DNA from: Ampullaceana balthica
Taxonomy: Eukaryota; Mollusca; Gastropoda; Lymnaeidae
Direction: 5' to 3'
Assembly: GCA_944989445.1 (NCBI GenBank)
Contig: CALYLW010001373.1
Coordinates: forward strand, 81,039 to 145,038
DNA: 64,000 bases
Shown: one piece after another, positions 12,301-22,403 of the stretch
How positions within the stretch are numbered: the stretch's first letter is position 1
Layout of the letters: each line of letters opens with the position of its first letter
Made by a program: the position numbers and the translations under genes
The notes under the pieces: generated by a model
Seen by the model: only the letters and a program-made list of their open reading frames with translations
Database searches by the model: none
Told to the model about the DNA's origin: nothing

Positions 12301-12414
12301 TAGCTGATCCATAGCGTAGGATACGCCGCTAATGATTTAGTGACGGGTGAAGACTTCCTGAAAGACACAGTTATCAAAATGGGGTGGGTTTGGGCAAACG
12401 ACTGTGAGTGAATG

Positions 12415-12660
12415 AAAAGAAGGAACTCTGGAGAGACCCGCGGCGTAGCATACGCCGCAGACTTGCTCATCATAGACAGTGCAAAAAAAGGTTGGAGGGG
12501 GTTGAGAGTACAGACACAAAAAGCAGCACTAAGTAAATAAAAAATAGCGAGTAAACGTGAAGACATACACACTGTGGTTGTTGTTACCCGCCTCTCATTT
12601 ATTACTACCATCCCTTAAACATAAACTGTGATTAGCCGACCCTAGCGAGGGTTAGTCATG
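12415..12660 (+). repeat. Palindrome-headed dispersed repeat, copy
   Basis: The block starts with a hairpin-forming CGGCGTAGCATACGCCG. It continues through CAGACTTGCTCAT, a purine-rich stretch, AGCGAGTAAACGTG and CCGACCCTAGCGAGGGT. The same order is found at 25297-25455 and 32883-33125. An inverted, diverged relative occupies about 12795-12960. It has no coding content; the open frames are repeat translations. Confidence 0.65.
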
Positions 12661-12794
12661 TTAATTGCGCGGGTTGCTTTTTTTTCTTTTTTTTCTCTTT
12701 GAAAACGGATTATCGATTATGTAACTCCGATTTTAAACCAATTATCGTTTTATAGCTGACTTCATAGAAGTTATAGGTATACCGAATTTCGCCT

Positions 12795-12960
12795 GCAAAT
12801 GTCTCGAAACCAACAATGAGTTGGCAGTCCCCCCCCCAACAGACGTTCACTCGCGTTGTTTTGATTTCTTAGTGCTGTAGTGTGTGTCCGTTATTTCTCC
12901 ACTTTCTTTGCACTCTCAATGAGCAAGTCTGTGGCGTATGCCTTTGTTTCCCTAACAATG
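12795..12960 (-). repeat. Inverted copy of the palindrome-headed repeat
   Basis: Read on the minus strand, this matches the purine-rich GCAAAGAAAGTGGAGAAA and GAACGTC...GACTGCC parts of the copy at 32883-33080. It ends in GACTTGCTCATTGAG. It faces the copy at 12415-12660, so the two form a loose inverted pair with about 135 bp between them. Confidence 0.55.
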
Positions 12961-12974
12961 CCTTCCATGTACTC

Positions 12975-13080
12975 ATGGACGCCCTTAGCCATGGGAACAA
13001 AACACTGCCTTTAGAGAGATACGAACCCGTCTCTCGATACGCCAGCCAAGCACGCATGCCGCTCGACCACTGTTTGAAAG
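12975..13080 (-). other. Second tRNA-like segment
   Basis: On the minus strand, GTGGTCGAGCGGCATGCGTG resembles a D-arm/A-box and GACGGGTTCGTATCTCTC resembles a T-arm/B-box, about 35 bp apart. The acceptor stem cannot be closed convincingly. It is probably another tRNA-derived SINE head or a tRNA pseudogene. Confidence 0.35.
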
Positions 13081-13204
13081 AGATATAAAGGCAGCTTACA
13101 ATTGCTTTAACTTAAAGATGTTCAAAAAATGTTAAAATGATCTTCAATAAATTTGCATAGCCTGCCGAGAAGAAGATTTTACAAACTTATTCTGATTTGG
13201 ACAG

Positions 13205-13340
13205 TTATACAAGGAGAAAAAAATGGAGCTCTGTGTTGTTGTGACCAATTTGAACCAAATGAGGGCCGAGTACTGTCACCCAAAGACTACACCAGACATG
13301 CCCATAAGAGAAGCACTTCGTATGTCCATGGCCATACCAG
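13205..13340 (+). CDS. Patatin-like phospholipase, exon
   Basis: The acceptor GATTTGGACAG precedes 13205 and the donor GTAGGT starts at 13341. The frame is open throughout and encodes MELCVVVTNLNQMRAEYC followed by HPKTTPDMPIREALRMSMAI, hallmark text of the patatin-like fold between the nucleophile strand and the catalytic Asp. It ends in phase 1 (P-G), which matches the next exon. The previous exon ends in phase 0 at MTFYD. The conservation and intact frame make this one of the best-supported coding segments in the window. Confidence 0.85.
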
Positions 13341-13497
13341 GTAGGTTATCTATTTTTCAAAGATCATTATTAACTTTTGTTTAGTTATTGCAAAACTATT
13401 TTGTATTTTCTAAATTAAAAAGCCTTTGTAGTTAAGTCGCCCGCTAATAGCTTTTGATTTTCATAATAAAACTTAGTTTGTCTTATATACTTTTTAG

Positions 13498-13593
13498 GAG
13501 TTTTCACAGCAAGGATCTATGACAACCATGGTCAATTTGATACATACGTAGATGGAGGAGTCTTGTGTAACTATCCCATACAATGTTATGACG
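13498..13593 (+). CDS. Patatin-like phospholipase, exon with DGG
   Basis: The exon lies between the acceptor TACTTTTTAG and the donor GTAAAT. It encodes GVFTARIYDNHGQFDTYVDG and continues GVLCNYPIQCYD. The VDGG segment supplies the catalytic aspartate of the patatin Ser-Asp dyad, followed by the conserved (L/C)CNYPI. Phase 1 at both ends joins cleanly to its neighbours. The frame is intact. Confidence 0.87.
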
Positions 13594-13825
13594 GTAAATC
13601 TCCAACATAAGTCCCTTTTAAAGCCTTATTGATCTTTATCTTAACTTATGATTGTTTGCTCTTTCTTTATGATTAAATATTATCTTAACATACAATGGTA
13701 AAGCCATGTACAACCATAAAGCAATAATTGAATATTTTTTATCAATAGCAAGTATGTTTAGCGGAGTTGGAAAAAGATGTTCTTTACTTGGGGAAGAAAA
13801 AATATCAGTTTATGTCAATCCACAG

Positions 13826-13950
13826 GATGGTTTCTTTCAATGGACAAAGCGGACACTTTCCTTCGAAAGATGAATTCTCTAAACGACCTTCCAAACATAA
13901 TGGCCAAGAAATTTGAGCCTCACACTGATAAGTCTATTGGATTTCTATTG
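13826..13950 (+). CDS. Patatin-like phospholipase, exon
   Basis: The acceptor CAATCCACAG precedes 13826 and the donor GTAACT follows 13950. After joining in phase 1 it reads DGWFLSMDKADTFLRKMN, then LPNIMAKKFEPHTDKSIGF. This is typical patatin-family C-terminal core sequence, where DGWFLSM follows the DGG exon. The frame is open and ends in phase 0. A 5.4-kb intron containing hAT transposon 2 separates the next two exons (after 14662). Confidence 0.85.
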
Positions 13951-14075
13951 GTAACTTTGTAGCCTACATGTATAATGTGTACATATACAAGACGAGATAA
14001 TTCTAACAACATTAGTTATATATTTAAACACTGGAAGATGGAAGAACAATGAGTTAAGTATTTAATTCTAACTTC

Positions 14076-14152
14076 GAAATACAACACAAAGATAATATAA
14101 TACGACCATTAGGTAGACTTAAGGATAACAAATTTTAATTTTTCCGTATGCA
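14076..14152 (+). mobile_element. LINE-C (CR1-like) fragment
   Basis: The text ACAACACAAAGATAA...ATACGACC...TAGACTTAAGGATAA...CCGTATGCAAGAACAA matches positions 62290-62365 of the CR1-like LINE at 60078-62560. It is a short remnant of the region just before the 3' end, in an intron. Confidence 0.6.
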
Positions 14153-14566
14153 AGAACAATTGAGATTAATTGTTAGATTTGAACTTGGTTACGTATGCAC
14201 TGAAGACTGCTAAGACTGATATATTCATATTTCGTGGTACCATGGGATTGATTAGACACTACTACTCCTTTTCTGGGTTGCTTTTTTCTCCTTGCAGCCA
14301 ATGTTCTGTTGATTTCACATAAAACAATTGGTATTGTGATAAACACATCAATACAGGATTTTTTTTATATTTTAAAGGATCTTATTTACATCCATTGAAA
14401 CTGTCTGTTGTTAAAGTTTGTGACTTCTGAGGTTATTGAACCATAGGAAGTATAGAAATTTAGCATTGAAAATGTAAGTGACTGATGTATGTGAAGGAGT
14501 TAATGAAAAATATTTACAGTTATCTAAGTCTTTGTTCCCCTATGAACATATTTGATACTTTCTTAG

Positions 14567-14662
14567 TATGATGATACAGAAATGGAAGTAATGAGATTTA
14601 ACTTGGAGAAAAGACTTGGTTCTACAGAACCCAAGGAACCCACTATACAGACTAAACTTGTT
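14567..14662 (+). CDS. Patatin-like phospholipase, exon; 3' boundary uncertain
   Basis: The acceptor ATACTTTCTTAG precedes 14567. In phase 0 it encodes YDDTEMEVMRFNLEKRLGST, continuing EPKEPTIQTKLV, and follows GFLL of the previous exon as in homologues. The donor is weak and ambiguous: GT dinucleotides at 14660, 14663 and 14669 are all possible. The best AG|GT context is at 14669, but using it would include a TAG codon (14666-14668). The next recognised exon starts at 20082. Confidence 0.75.
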
Positions 14663-14984
14663 GTTTAGGTTGTTTGTTTTTTTGGTTATATTTTTCACGC
14701 ATGATAAATTTAGAAAATAATTTCATAATTTGTAAAAAGCCAGTAAAGCAGGTGAAAAAGATGTAAAACCTTGGTCAAGTTTGTAAATTTCCTACAATTC
14801 CAGGTATTCAGTAATTATTCTTTATATGTCGGGTCATCGATAGCGATTGGTCCCTCAAACTCCTACAGATTCCTACAGGGAATCAATAGCGGGGACAAAT
14901 TAAATCTCATTTACATAATCAACGACGTTCAAAACGAGTTATTTTTGGTTCAGTTTTTTCCCAAGAGTTTATTTTGAGCGATGC

Positions 14985-15035
14985 GAGTTGGGATTTGTAG
15001 TCAAAAACTTGTTTTTACGGGTTATTTATTATAAC
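14985..15035. repeat. Fragment of dispersed repeat R1
   Basis: GGATTTGTAGTCAAAAACTTG followed by TTTTTACGGGTTATTT matches the right end of the R1 copy at 30851-31346. Only this end survives. Confidence 0.5.
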
Positions 15036-15084
15036 TATAATGTATAGTATTTTTGACGTGATACACATGTATGGCCGGTCGAGA

Positions 15085-15220
15085 CTGTGGGTCTCTCGAC
15101 AAACTGCAGTGGCGGGGATGTAGGGTCTCACGACTGACCCCGGTGTTAGGGGGGTAGGGTCTCTGGAAAGATCGCAGTGTGGGGGGAGATGTAGGGTCTC
15201 TGGACAGACGGGGGTGGGTA
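15085..15220. repeat. Short imperfect minisatellite
   Basis: Three to four imperfect units share GTAGGGTCTC followed by a short GACAGAC/GAAAGATC-like stretch and a G-rich spacer (starts near 15089, 15120, 15164 and 15191). No gene is recognised from 15035 to 15730. Confidence 0.5.
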
Positions 15221-16204
15221 ATGTTGTGATGTCCTATCATGAACTTAACAGGTCACTGTGCACTTATTCCATTCCTTTGACGGGCTTTGCTGCAAGTTTC
15301 AAATATAATTAAACACCACCTAATGTATTTCTTCACCACATGTCTTTGAACAGTATTTCCCACAGTCTTACTATAAATATTTTCTTTTAACAGTATCATC
15401 TGGCAGTCTTAGTCTCCTAAGGTTCTAATTCCTCATTTCCATTGTAAACAATTTTAGTGAATTTGTTTCCACATTTAAATAAAAAAAAATATGTGCATTT
15501 TTTTCCAAAAAATAAATAAATAAAAAATATGATTTAAGGGGCACAACCTTCTTTTCTTCTATTATTTGTAAATGATGTCAACGGTCATATAAAGTTTTAA
15601 AACAATTTTCATTATGATAACTTAACTAAACTTTTGTGGCCAAAATAAATTTCAAGGTAACCTTTGAAGATCTAAATTAAATTGTATTAGCTGTCGTAAG
15701 CTTCTGCTCCTTTCAAAGTTTAATCATGCCCAGTGGCGTAGCGAGGGGGGGGGCAGGGGGGACATATGTCCCCGGGCGCCACGTTAGGGGGCGCCAAAAC
15801 GAGTATTAAAACTAATTATTTAATTTTATTTTTATATAAACTAATGTATCTCAAATACGTTTGCAAGATTGAATTCTGGAGTTCCACAAATATATTCATT
15901 ACAAACCAGTGGCCACCATGACTTTGGCGCCCCCATTGAGCATTAAGGGGCGCCATTCTACTCATAAACAAATGACACATCCACAATGTAGAATTGCTGA
16001 TGACGTCTTTTTAAAAAAAACTGTGCGTTGCTGGGAGTGCGACTAGGGGAGCAGTAGGATACAAGGGCGATTCTATTAACAAGACAGAGACGACACCAAA
16101 AGCAACCTCATTCTTGACGAGGATAACTGTCGGTTCGATCCATAAGAATTCCACCACTGGTTTATACTTAACTTATTAATGTGTTATCACGTTTTAAGAA
16201 CAAT

Positions 16205-17033
16205 TGAAAGTATATATTTATTTTTCTCCAGTTCAAAAACTCTTTGGGAAGAATTAAAAAGAGTTGTGCCAATCACAGTGAAGAGGGAGTCGGAAACATG
16301 CTGTAGTGCACGATCAGAAGCTGTTAAAGCTACTTATTTACTATTTATGAAGGACTAGATGAACTTGTAGAGATGTTCGAAAAATTATCAGAAGATGCAA
16401 CTATGACTCCTGAAACCTGAAGTGATGCAGAAACTTTGCTGGGATGTAAATTAAACGTTAACTTCCTAGTTTTATTACATTTCTGGAACATCATACTTGG
16501 GAAAAAATATCGTGTCAAGAAACGGTTGTAGGACCCTACTATGAATTTCAAGGCAGCAACATCTGATCTTGAATCGGTGGAGAAAGAACTTGTCAACAGT
16601 TTTGATAATTTGAGTCAAGTTGCGATATACAATGGAAAACTAGATGCACAACTTGGGAAATCAAGGTTAACAGAAGGATTAGACGACATCGGAGGATGCC
16701 TGGAAAATTAGCATGAGATGCAGGAATTTCGGCAGAAGAATACATTGCACGAGTTATGAACAGCGTAATTGATAAACTCCAACAGGAGATATCAATACGG
16801 TTTTTACGTCTAAAAAAACTAAACACCAAATTTGGATTTTTACTAGACGTCAAAACTCTTCTCGCTGAGACAAATGTCGATACACTTTGTCAAAATTGCT
16901 TAGATTTTGGAAATTTCTACGACACTGACGTCAATGGTCACGAATTGTGCACAGACATCGAAGACTCCAAAATGCTGCTCAGTACCCGGACTGGAATTAT
17001 ACCAGAAACTCTTTTGGAATTTCTTGGTTTTAT
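16205..17033 (+). pseudogene. hAT transposase (ZMYM1-like), front part
   Basis: Recognisable blocks are LWEELKRVVPITVKRESET and SARSEAVKATYLLFM (16245-16350), then DAETLLGCKLNVNFLVLLHF (16427-16490) and DPTMNFKAATSDLESVEKEL (16533-16592). A final open stretch, 16756-17033, contains DVNGHELCTDIEDSKMLLST and ends LLEFLGFI. These follow the RNase-H-like hAT fold after the CRGQ block in TTF-type transposases. Stops occur near 16350, 16420, 16530 and 16710. The reading continues after the nested element at VSYGDDVFPNL (19403 onward), which shows that the insertion hit the gene within this codon run. Confidence 0.85.
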
Positions 17034-17411
17034 CAGGGCCGGACAAACACTCCGTCTTTCCGTGCAAATGCCGGAGTACAAAAATCGAGGGGCACAGAAT
17101 TCATTTTATGGAAATGCAGAGGACCGATCCGAAAAAATGAATTTAAAAAACGAATCCAGAAAATGAAGGTTATAAAACCTTTTTCATTGCTTAGCGTATA
17201 AAATTTTCATTTTTAATAATATGCGATTCATAACAACTACATTATAAAGCTAAAATTGGATTTTAACCCGAACTGCAACGAGTTTCATGACGAGAGGACA
17301 TATCGTTCTTTCTACGTCGCAATTGGTGCAATTAGGATATTTTTTGCCCAGGGAAAAAGTATTTTAAAAATGTAAAGTTTGCACCCTCGACCATTTCCGT
17401 TTCACCAAATT

Positions 17412-18021
17412 TTAGTATGATGTAACGTTGTAATCCTCATTTAGTATGATGTAACGTTGTAATCCTCATTTAGTATGATGTAACGTTGTAATCCTCATTT
17501 AGTATGATGTGACGTTGTAATCCTCATTTAGTATGATGTAACGTTGTAATCCTCATTTAGTATGATGTCACGTTGTAATCCTCATTTAGTATGATGTGAC
17601 GTTGTAATCCTCATTTAGTATGATGTAACGTTGTAATCCTCATTTAGTATGATGTAACGTTGTAATCCTCATTTAGTATGATGTAACGTTGTAATCCTCA
17701 TTTAGTATGATGTAACGTTGTAATCCTCATTTAGTATGATGTAACGTTGTAATCCTCATTTAGTGTGATGTAACGTTGTAATCCTCATTTAGTATGATGT
17801 AACGTTGTAATCCTCATTTAGTATGATGTAACGTTGTAATCCTCATTTAGTATGATGTAACGTTGTAATCCTCATGTAGTATGATGTAACGTTGTAATCC
17901 TCATTTAGTATGATGTAACGTTGTAATCCTCATTTAGTATGATGTAACGTTGTAATCCTCATTTAGTATGATGTAACGTTGTAATCCTCATTTAGTATGA
18001 TGTAACGTTGTAATCCTCATT
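17412..18021. repeat. 29-bp tandem repeat, about 21 copies
   Basis: Direct head-to-tail copies of a 29-bp unit (TTTAGTATGATGTAACG followed by TTGTAATCCTCA) with no spacers and very few substitutions (TGTGACG or TGTCACG variants, one TGTGATG, one CATGTAG). The near-identity implies recent amplification or active homogenisation inside a transposon. Confidence 0.97.
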
Positions 18022-18029
18022 TTTGCGCC

Positions 18030-18930
18030 CCTGTAACTTGGAGCATGGGACATATTTACCTCACTGCCCAACAGTGTTGCTACTTAGACCGGCGCACAGT
18101 ACAAAAGTGTTTAACTTTGATTTCCCTACTGATCCGAGCTATATAAGACATATTAGCAATGAAAATTACCAGAAATGTTGGTGCTTTCTGTAGCTAAAGA
18201 TTCTGTTTTATTTTTGCCTCTATTGAACACTTTTTGCAATGGCTACATCTTTGTTAGCAAAATGAAATTCATCAGCAGGGATATGACATCTGCACTTTAC
18301 CTCTGTCTTGTCCATGATGCTTCTTTCGGGAAAACTTGTCATGATTTCCTGTAGTGGGGCGAAATGTCCTGTATTACGCTGCATTTGAGACAGTTGCCTT
18401 TGAAAAATGTGCACCTTTTCCCCAAAGGCCTTGATTTGTGAATATAATTGGATTAGCACTGCTGTTCGCCCTTGAAAATTTGTGTTAAGAGAGTTCAGAT
18501 GTCTTGTCACTTCAACTAAAAATGCAAAATCTGCCAACCAAGCAGGATCAGATTGTTCTGGAATCTTTTGTTCCTATTTCCCACGATGAATAGCCCCGTG
18601 TCTTATTTAAGTCTGTAGAGGCGCTGAATTGCTGTTCCCCGATCGAGCCATCTTGTACCATTGTGACACACATCTTCTTATTCTCAATGGATGTTAAAAG
18701 CAACTGCTGAAACTGGCGGTGAAACAGGGCTTTAGAGCGACTAGAGCTTATAGCGTTTATTCCTGGCTCAAGGACACGATCACATCTAAAGTGTTTGGCA
18801 CAAAGATCTTGTTGGTGAATGATACAGCGAAGTTTAAAATCTATGCCATAACCTCTTTGCTGACTTTGTTACAGACACGTTTTGTTGGTCAACTGTGCTC
18901 ACCAGACAGGGCAGGTGCACCATAAAGAAT
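18030..18930 (-). pseudogene. hAT transposase remnant, ZBED5/GTF2IRD2-like
   Basis: On the minus strand the blocks GAPALSGEHS (near 18915), WLADFAFLVEVTRHLNSLNT (18543-18484), GRTAVLIQLYSQIKAFGEK and LSQMQRNTGHFAPLQEI (to 18346) occur in the order found in ZBED5/SCAND3/GTF2IRD2-type hAT transposases. The only long open frame is 18537-18220; upstream text has stops and frameshifts. A sister copy lies at 37830-38720. Confidence 0.75.
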
Positions 18931-19210
18931 AGATACAGAGATTGATTACTTGGTAATTTATCGTCACAGCAGAACAAAAATGAGAAACTAAATTTATTCC
19001 TCTTGTTAGGTCTTTAAGACTGAAAGTCTAGTTATTGGTAAACAATAACTTTGTATTTATTTTTTTACATCCCTTGGAGCACTCACACTATTACAAATTT
19101 TGGACTTTTAAAAATAAATATAATGTCGTTGCAGAAATAATACGTCCGTCAATTAGGAAATACACTCTAAAAGACAAAAAAGTGATTAGAAACATTTTCA
19201 TTTCAAATAT

Positions 19211-19337
19211 AAAATACGGCCTTTGTGGGGAGGGGCAAATCTCTGTTCCGTCATATTGGAGGAGTGGGGCTCTAAGTTTTTTGTGACGAAAAAAAGGAAG
19301 GGGGGTGAATTGCGTCACATCATTTATAGACGGCCCC
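19211..19337. mobile_element. Harbinger-like end fragment
   Basis: TGCGTCACATCATTTATAGACGG plus the preceding G-rich, GTGACG-containing tract matches the right terminus of the elements at 9290-11156 and 43432-45025. No corresponding left end was found nearby. Confidence 0.55.
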
Positions 19338-19395
19338 AGAGCGGCGCAATTTTTCACTTTTGCACGGAGTGGTTGAAAGGCTAAGTCCGGCCCTG

Positions 19396-19665
19396 GTTTT
19401 ATTGTTTCATATGGAGATGACGTATTTCCGAATCTCGCATTTCACTGCAAATACTTAGACAATTGCTGTTTCAATTTTAAGCTGTGAGCGGTCCTTCAGC
19501 TAACTAAATCTTATTTGGTCTTATTTACGTACTTCAATGGGACAAGATCGTCTGAGTGATCTTGCAATCATTAGCATTGAAAGAGAAACACTTGAGAATA
19601 TTAATTTTGACAACGTGATCGACGACTTTGCGACAGTCAAATCAAGGAGGATCAATTTGTTGTAC
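19396..19665 (+). pseudogene. hAT transposase (ZMYM1-like), C-terminal part
   Basis: This continues the transposase broken at 17033. It has VSYGDDVFPNL, then a damaged ERSF-like segment near 19490, then MGQDRLSDLAIISIERETLE and NVIDDFATVKSRR (to 19665). This is the hAT C-terminal dimerisation region. At least one frame disruption occurs near 19450-19540. Confidence 0.82.
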
Positions 19666-20081
19666 ACTATGTCTATTCCAGTCATGTATAAGTAGTAGAG
19701 AATATATTTTTATTTTAAATAAATTGTTTAGAATCGTATAGAGAATTATTAGTCTGTATTCCATTTCATTAAAATACAAGAAAATGAACTATATAAACCG
19801 TAAAATTTCAAAATTTTCTTGGGGGCTCAGCGAACCCCCGTATTATGTCTGTCCGAGAAGGGGCGCAAAATTTGTGCCATGTCCCCGGGCGCAAATGACC
19901 CTAGCTACGCCACTGATCATGCCTTACAAAATAAACACTTGTTTTTATTTTTTTTAAATGTACCGATTGACATTTTGCTTGCTTTAAGGGGAACACATTG
20001 CTCAGGATGGCACTTAATATGATGTCATTGCATTTTTTAAAAAGTTTGTACATTTGTTTTTATGATTGGAATTTTTAGGCA

Positions 20082-20163
20082 GAAGCAGAAGAAAAAAGCC
20101 ATGCTGGCAAAAGCTGAAGCGGAACATGGGACAATGGTGAGAGCTGTGGAGGCTTTCATGCGG
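20082..20163 (+). CDS. Patatin-like phospholipase, exon
   Basis: The acceptor is either TTTTTAG (exon from 20079) or GGCAG (exon from 20082); the latter keeps phase 0. The donor GTAATT starts at 20164. It encodes KQKKKAMLAKAEAEHGTM and VRAVEAFMR, a charged helical segment followed by the EHGT(M/V)V-A motif seen C-terminal to the patatin core in animal members. It lies 160 bp after the right end of hAT transposon 2. The ~9-kb intron downstream is filled with transposons. Confidence 0.7.
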
Positions 20164-20564
20164 GTAATTAAACTGATATTTAATATGTTAGTCATTGTAG
20201 AAACAACTAACACATTTAAATCATGTGACATTAAACAAGTGAAAATTTTGTTAATAATAAATCTATATCGAAAGTAATGAAGAATTGTATTGTTATGTTA
20301 ATGATTCACGAAGTGACTATTTAAATAGCACATAATCATGGTTATAATATTAGTGGACTAAAGAGAAAAAGTTATTTTAATCCTGATAGGCTAAAAATTA
20401 ATGGACTAAGAGCTTATGGTATATCAAAATCTAAAGGTTAATAGTAAACCAAATCATAGACATAAAATTAGTGGCACTTCACCGAAAAAATTATTCAGGA
20501 AGAAAAGAACATGAAAAGCTGAATTAAGAAACAATTTTTTCTTTTTAAAAAATATTTTACATTG

Positions 20565-20640
20565 TATTCAGGCTTTGGCTGGCCAATTCGCCAAGTGGCT
20601 GTGTATCCGTAGCCAAAGCCCGATGTGGTAATGGAAGACT
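20565..20640. repeat. GGCTTTGGC inverted-repeat fragment
   Basis: CAGGCTTTGGCTGGCCAATT at the left and AGCCAAAGCCCG at the right are inverted relative to each other over about 55 bp. Related text (CGGGCTTTGGC and GAATTGGCCGGCC) is at 27515-27605. It is a probable small MITE, class unknown. The rest of 20164-20940 is AT-rich intron without a recognisable gene. Confidence 0.45.
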
Positions 20641-21539
20641 GCCCGGTTAGTGGCACATTGTCGCTTCTGGTGTTGGCGTGTACGTGGTAGAAAAAAGGGT
20701 GCCACGCAGTGACAATACTATTGCGTATGTCTGTCCTTTTCGGAGAAGGTCCAGTCATTGTGACTAGTTCTTATTATTCTGACACAGTGGTTTCAGTGTG
20801 AGTACTGTATTACTCGTATTTATAACTTCTCAATCAACGTTTCCAGTTGAAAGAATAAGTCACAGGGCACGCATAGCATGTGTAGTGGGGTGTATACTAA
20901 CCTATCAATACACGTTGTTCTGTAATGGAAAGTGCTATATCCAAGGCCGGATTTCTGCCTTGGCCTACAAGGCCCCGGCCTAGGACCCCAGCCAGCCTAG
21001 GGGCCCCGGTGGTGGAGTCTTTACATTAGCTAAGATTTACTTTAACCAAGATAAAGAATCTTGAATTAATAAAATTTGAGGAAACCCGATTTTGTCTTGA
21101 ACAAATTAACATTAAACAACAAATTGAAGCATAAAAACATTATTCCTAATAATGAAACAAAGTTATTTTGTTTAAATGTCCTCTCTTTTATATTCGTAAT
21201 AGAAATACCGATGTCACGATGTCTGACTTCAATTTTAAAAAGTCTAAGCGGGTTCCAGAAAAGAAAACGGAATAAAGAAAAAAATTGAAAAAAAGAGCTT
21301 CTTCGTAATGTTACTAAGTTAAACACATAACGTCTAGACCTAGTTGTGGCTCTAGTCCTAGTACTAGTAGTACTAGCGCATTAACTAGTGGCAGTTGCAG
21401 CGATGCTGCTGATGACCGTCAACAAGCAACTCCAACAAACGTGTCTGACTGCAACTAAAAGCATTATTTCTGAAAAATCCGTAACAGCTCTATACAAAAA
21501 AAACGATTATTTAGAAAATCCTGAATATAATTCTTTATA

Positions 21540-22392
21540 AGTGACGATCCTGCTGAGTGGATGCTAGACGAAGTTACATTGGAGTACCTTGTTCAAAATG
21601 TGAAACATAATATTGTTGCCGACTTTTCTTTTTCAAGGCGTCAGTACTCAGATAAAACCAGGTATCTATCGCTGTCACTTTCTAGCCGAACTTAAGCAAT
21701 GGTGAAACTCCACCTCGACCTTGGCTCATATTTACGAAGAGCAAAGGTGTAGTGTTTTGCGCTCCTTGTAAGACGTACGGGAAATGTCGGTCACTTTCTA
21801 ATGAAGCGTTCAACGACTGGAAAAAAAGCAGATCAAAGAATGAAGGAACATGAAAATTCGGACGAACACAGGTAACACTTACGACACTATCTAGGTAGAA
21901 TGATGAAGGTAGAATTGACAAGAGTCTTTTTAGTTCAAATGGAAAGACGAAATAAAATACTGGCATGAGGTTTTGAGGCGCATTGTGGCTGTTTTCATGT
22001 CATTTTCTGCACGCGGATTGCCGCTTAGAGGTTCCCATGAAAGATTTGGACTTTTAAAAAAACAGTGGAACCCTAGAACTTTTGGCTGAGTTCGATCCTT
22101 TTCTGTATACACAGATAAAACGACAAGGTAACAAAGGAAGTGGCACAACATCATATTTTTCGCCAAAAATATGCGATGAAATGATCAATAGCATTAAATA
22201 GCAGAAAAGGCAATAAATATAATCGTGACTGAGATAGCGAATGCCAAATATTTCTATATCTATATGCGGACATTTCTAATGTAGATCCTAGATCAACTTT
22301 TTTGTATAGAGAGATATGTCTCTGAAGACGGATGTAGTGTCGACAGATTTTTGAAATTTATTCCATCATTCTCTCATAGTAATATACACTGT
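21540..22392 (+). pseudogene. hAT transposase (TTF-type), N-terminal half
   Basis: The blocks in order are DPAEWMLDEVTLEYLVQ (21547-21600), FSRRQYSDKTRYLSLSLS, PPRPWLIFTKSKGVVFCAPC then KTYGKCRSLSNEAFNDWKKS (21708-21830), and KMERRNKILARGFEAHCG. After several frame breaks, IVTEIANAKYFYI (about 22220) and SVDRFLKF (about 22340) follow. VFCAPCK is the TTF zinc-finger signature. The catalytic middle and C-terminus are absent: the gene is cut by the LINE at 22404 and does not resume in recognisable form after 23886. Confidence 0.78.
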
Positions 22393-22403
22393 ATTATTCT
22401 GAT

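Larger units (their letters stand above)
17034..19395. mobile_element. Nested element inside hAT transposon 2
   Basis: It begins CAGGGCCGGAC and ends GTCCGGCCCTG, with a 7-bp flanking duplication GTTTTAT (17027-17033 and 19396-19402). The ends resemble those of the element at 20941-24025, so both probably belong to one hAT-related family. Inside are a 29-bp tandem array (17412-18021), a minus-strand hAT transposase remnant of a different lineage (18030-18930) and an end fragment of the Harbinger-like family (19211-19337). Confidence 0.85.
15731..19915 (+). mobile_element. hAT transposon 2, host of nested insertions
   Basis: The termini are CAGTGGCGTAGCGAGGG at the left and CTAGCTACGCCACTG at the right, with a perfect 8-bp target duplication ATCATGCC (15723-15730 and 19916-19923). 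The element lies in the phospholipase intron between the exons ending at ~14662 and starting at 20082. A plus-strand transposase is split into 16205-17033 and 19396-19665 by a second element (17034-19395). The total length of 4.2 kb therefore includes about 2.4 kb of later insertion. Confidence 0.92.

Noticed and set aside
17412..18021. CRISPR-like array (29-bp repeats)
   Set aside because: The repeats abut directly with no spacers, and the genome is eukaryotic; it is a tandem minisatellite.
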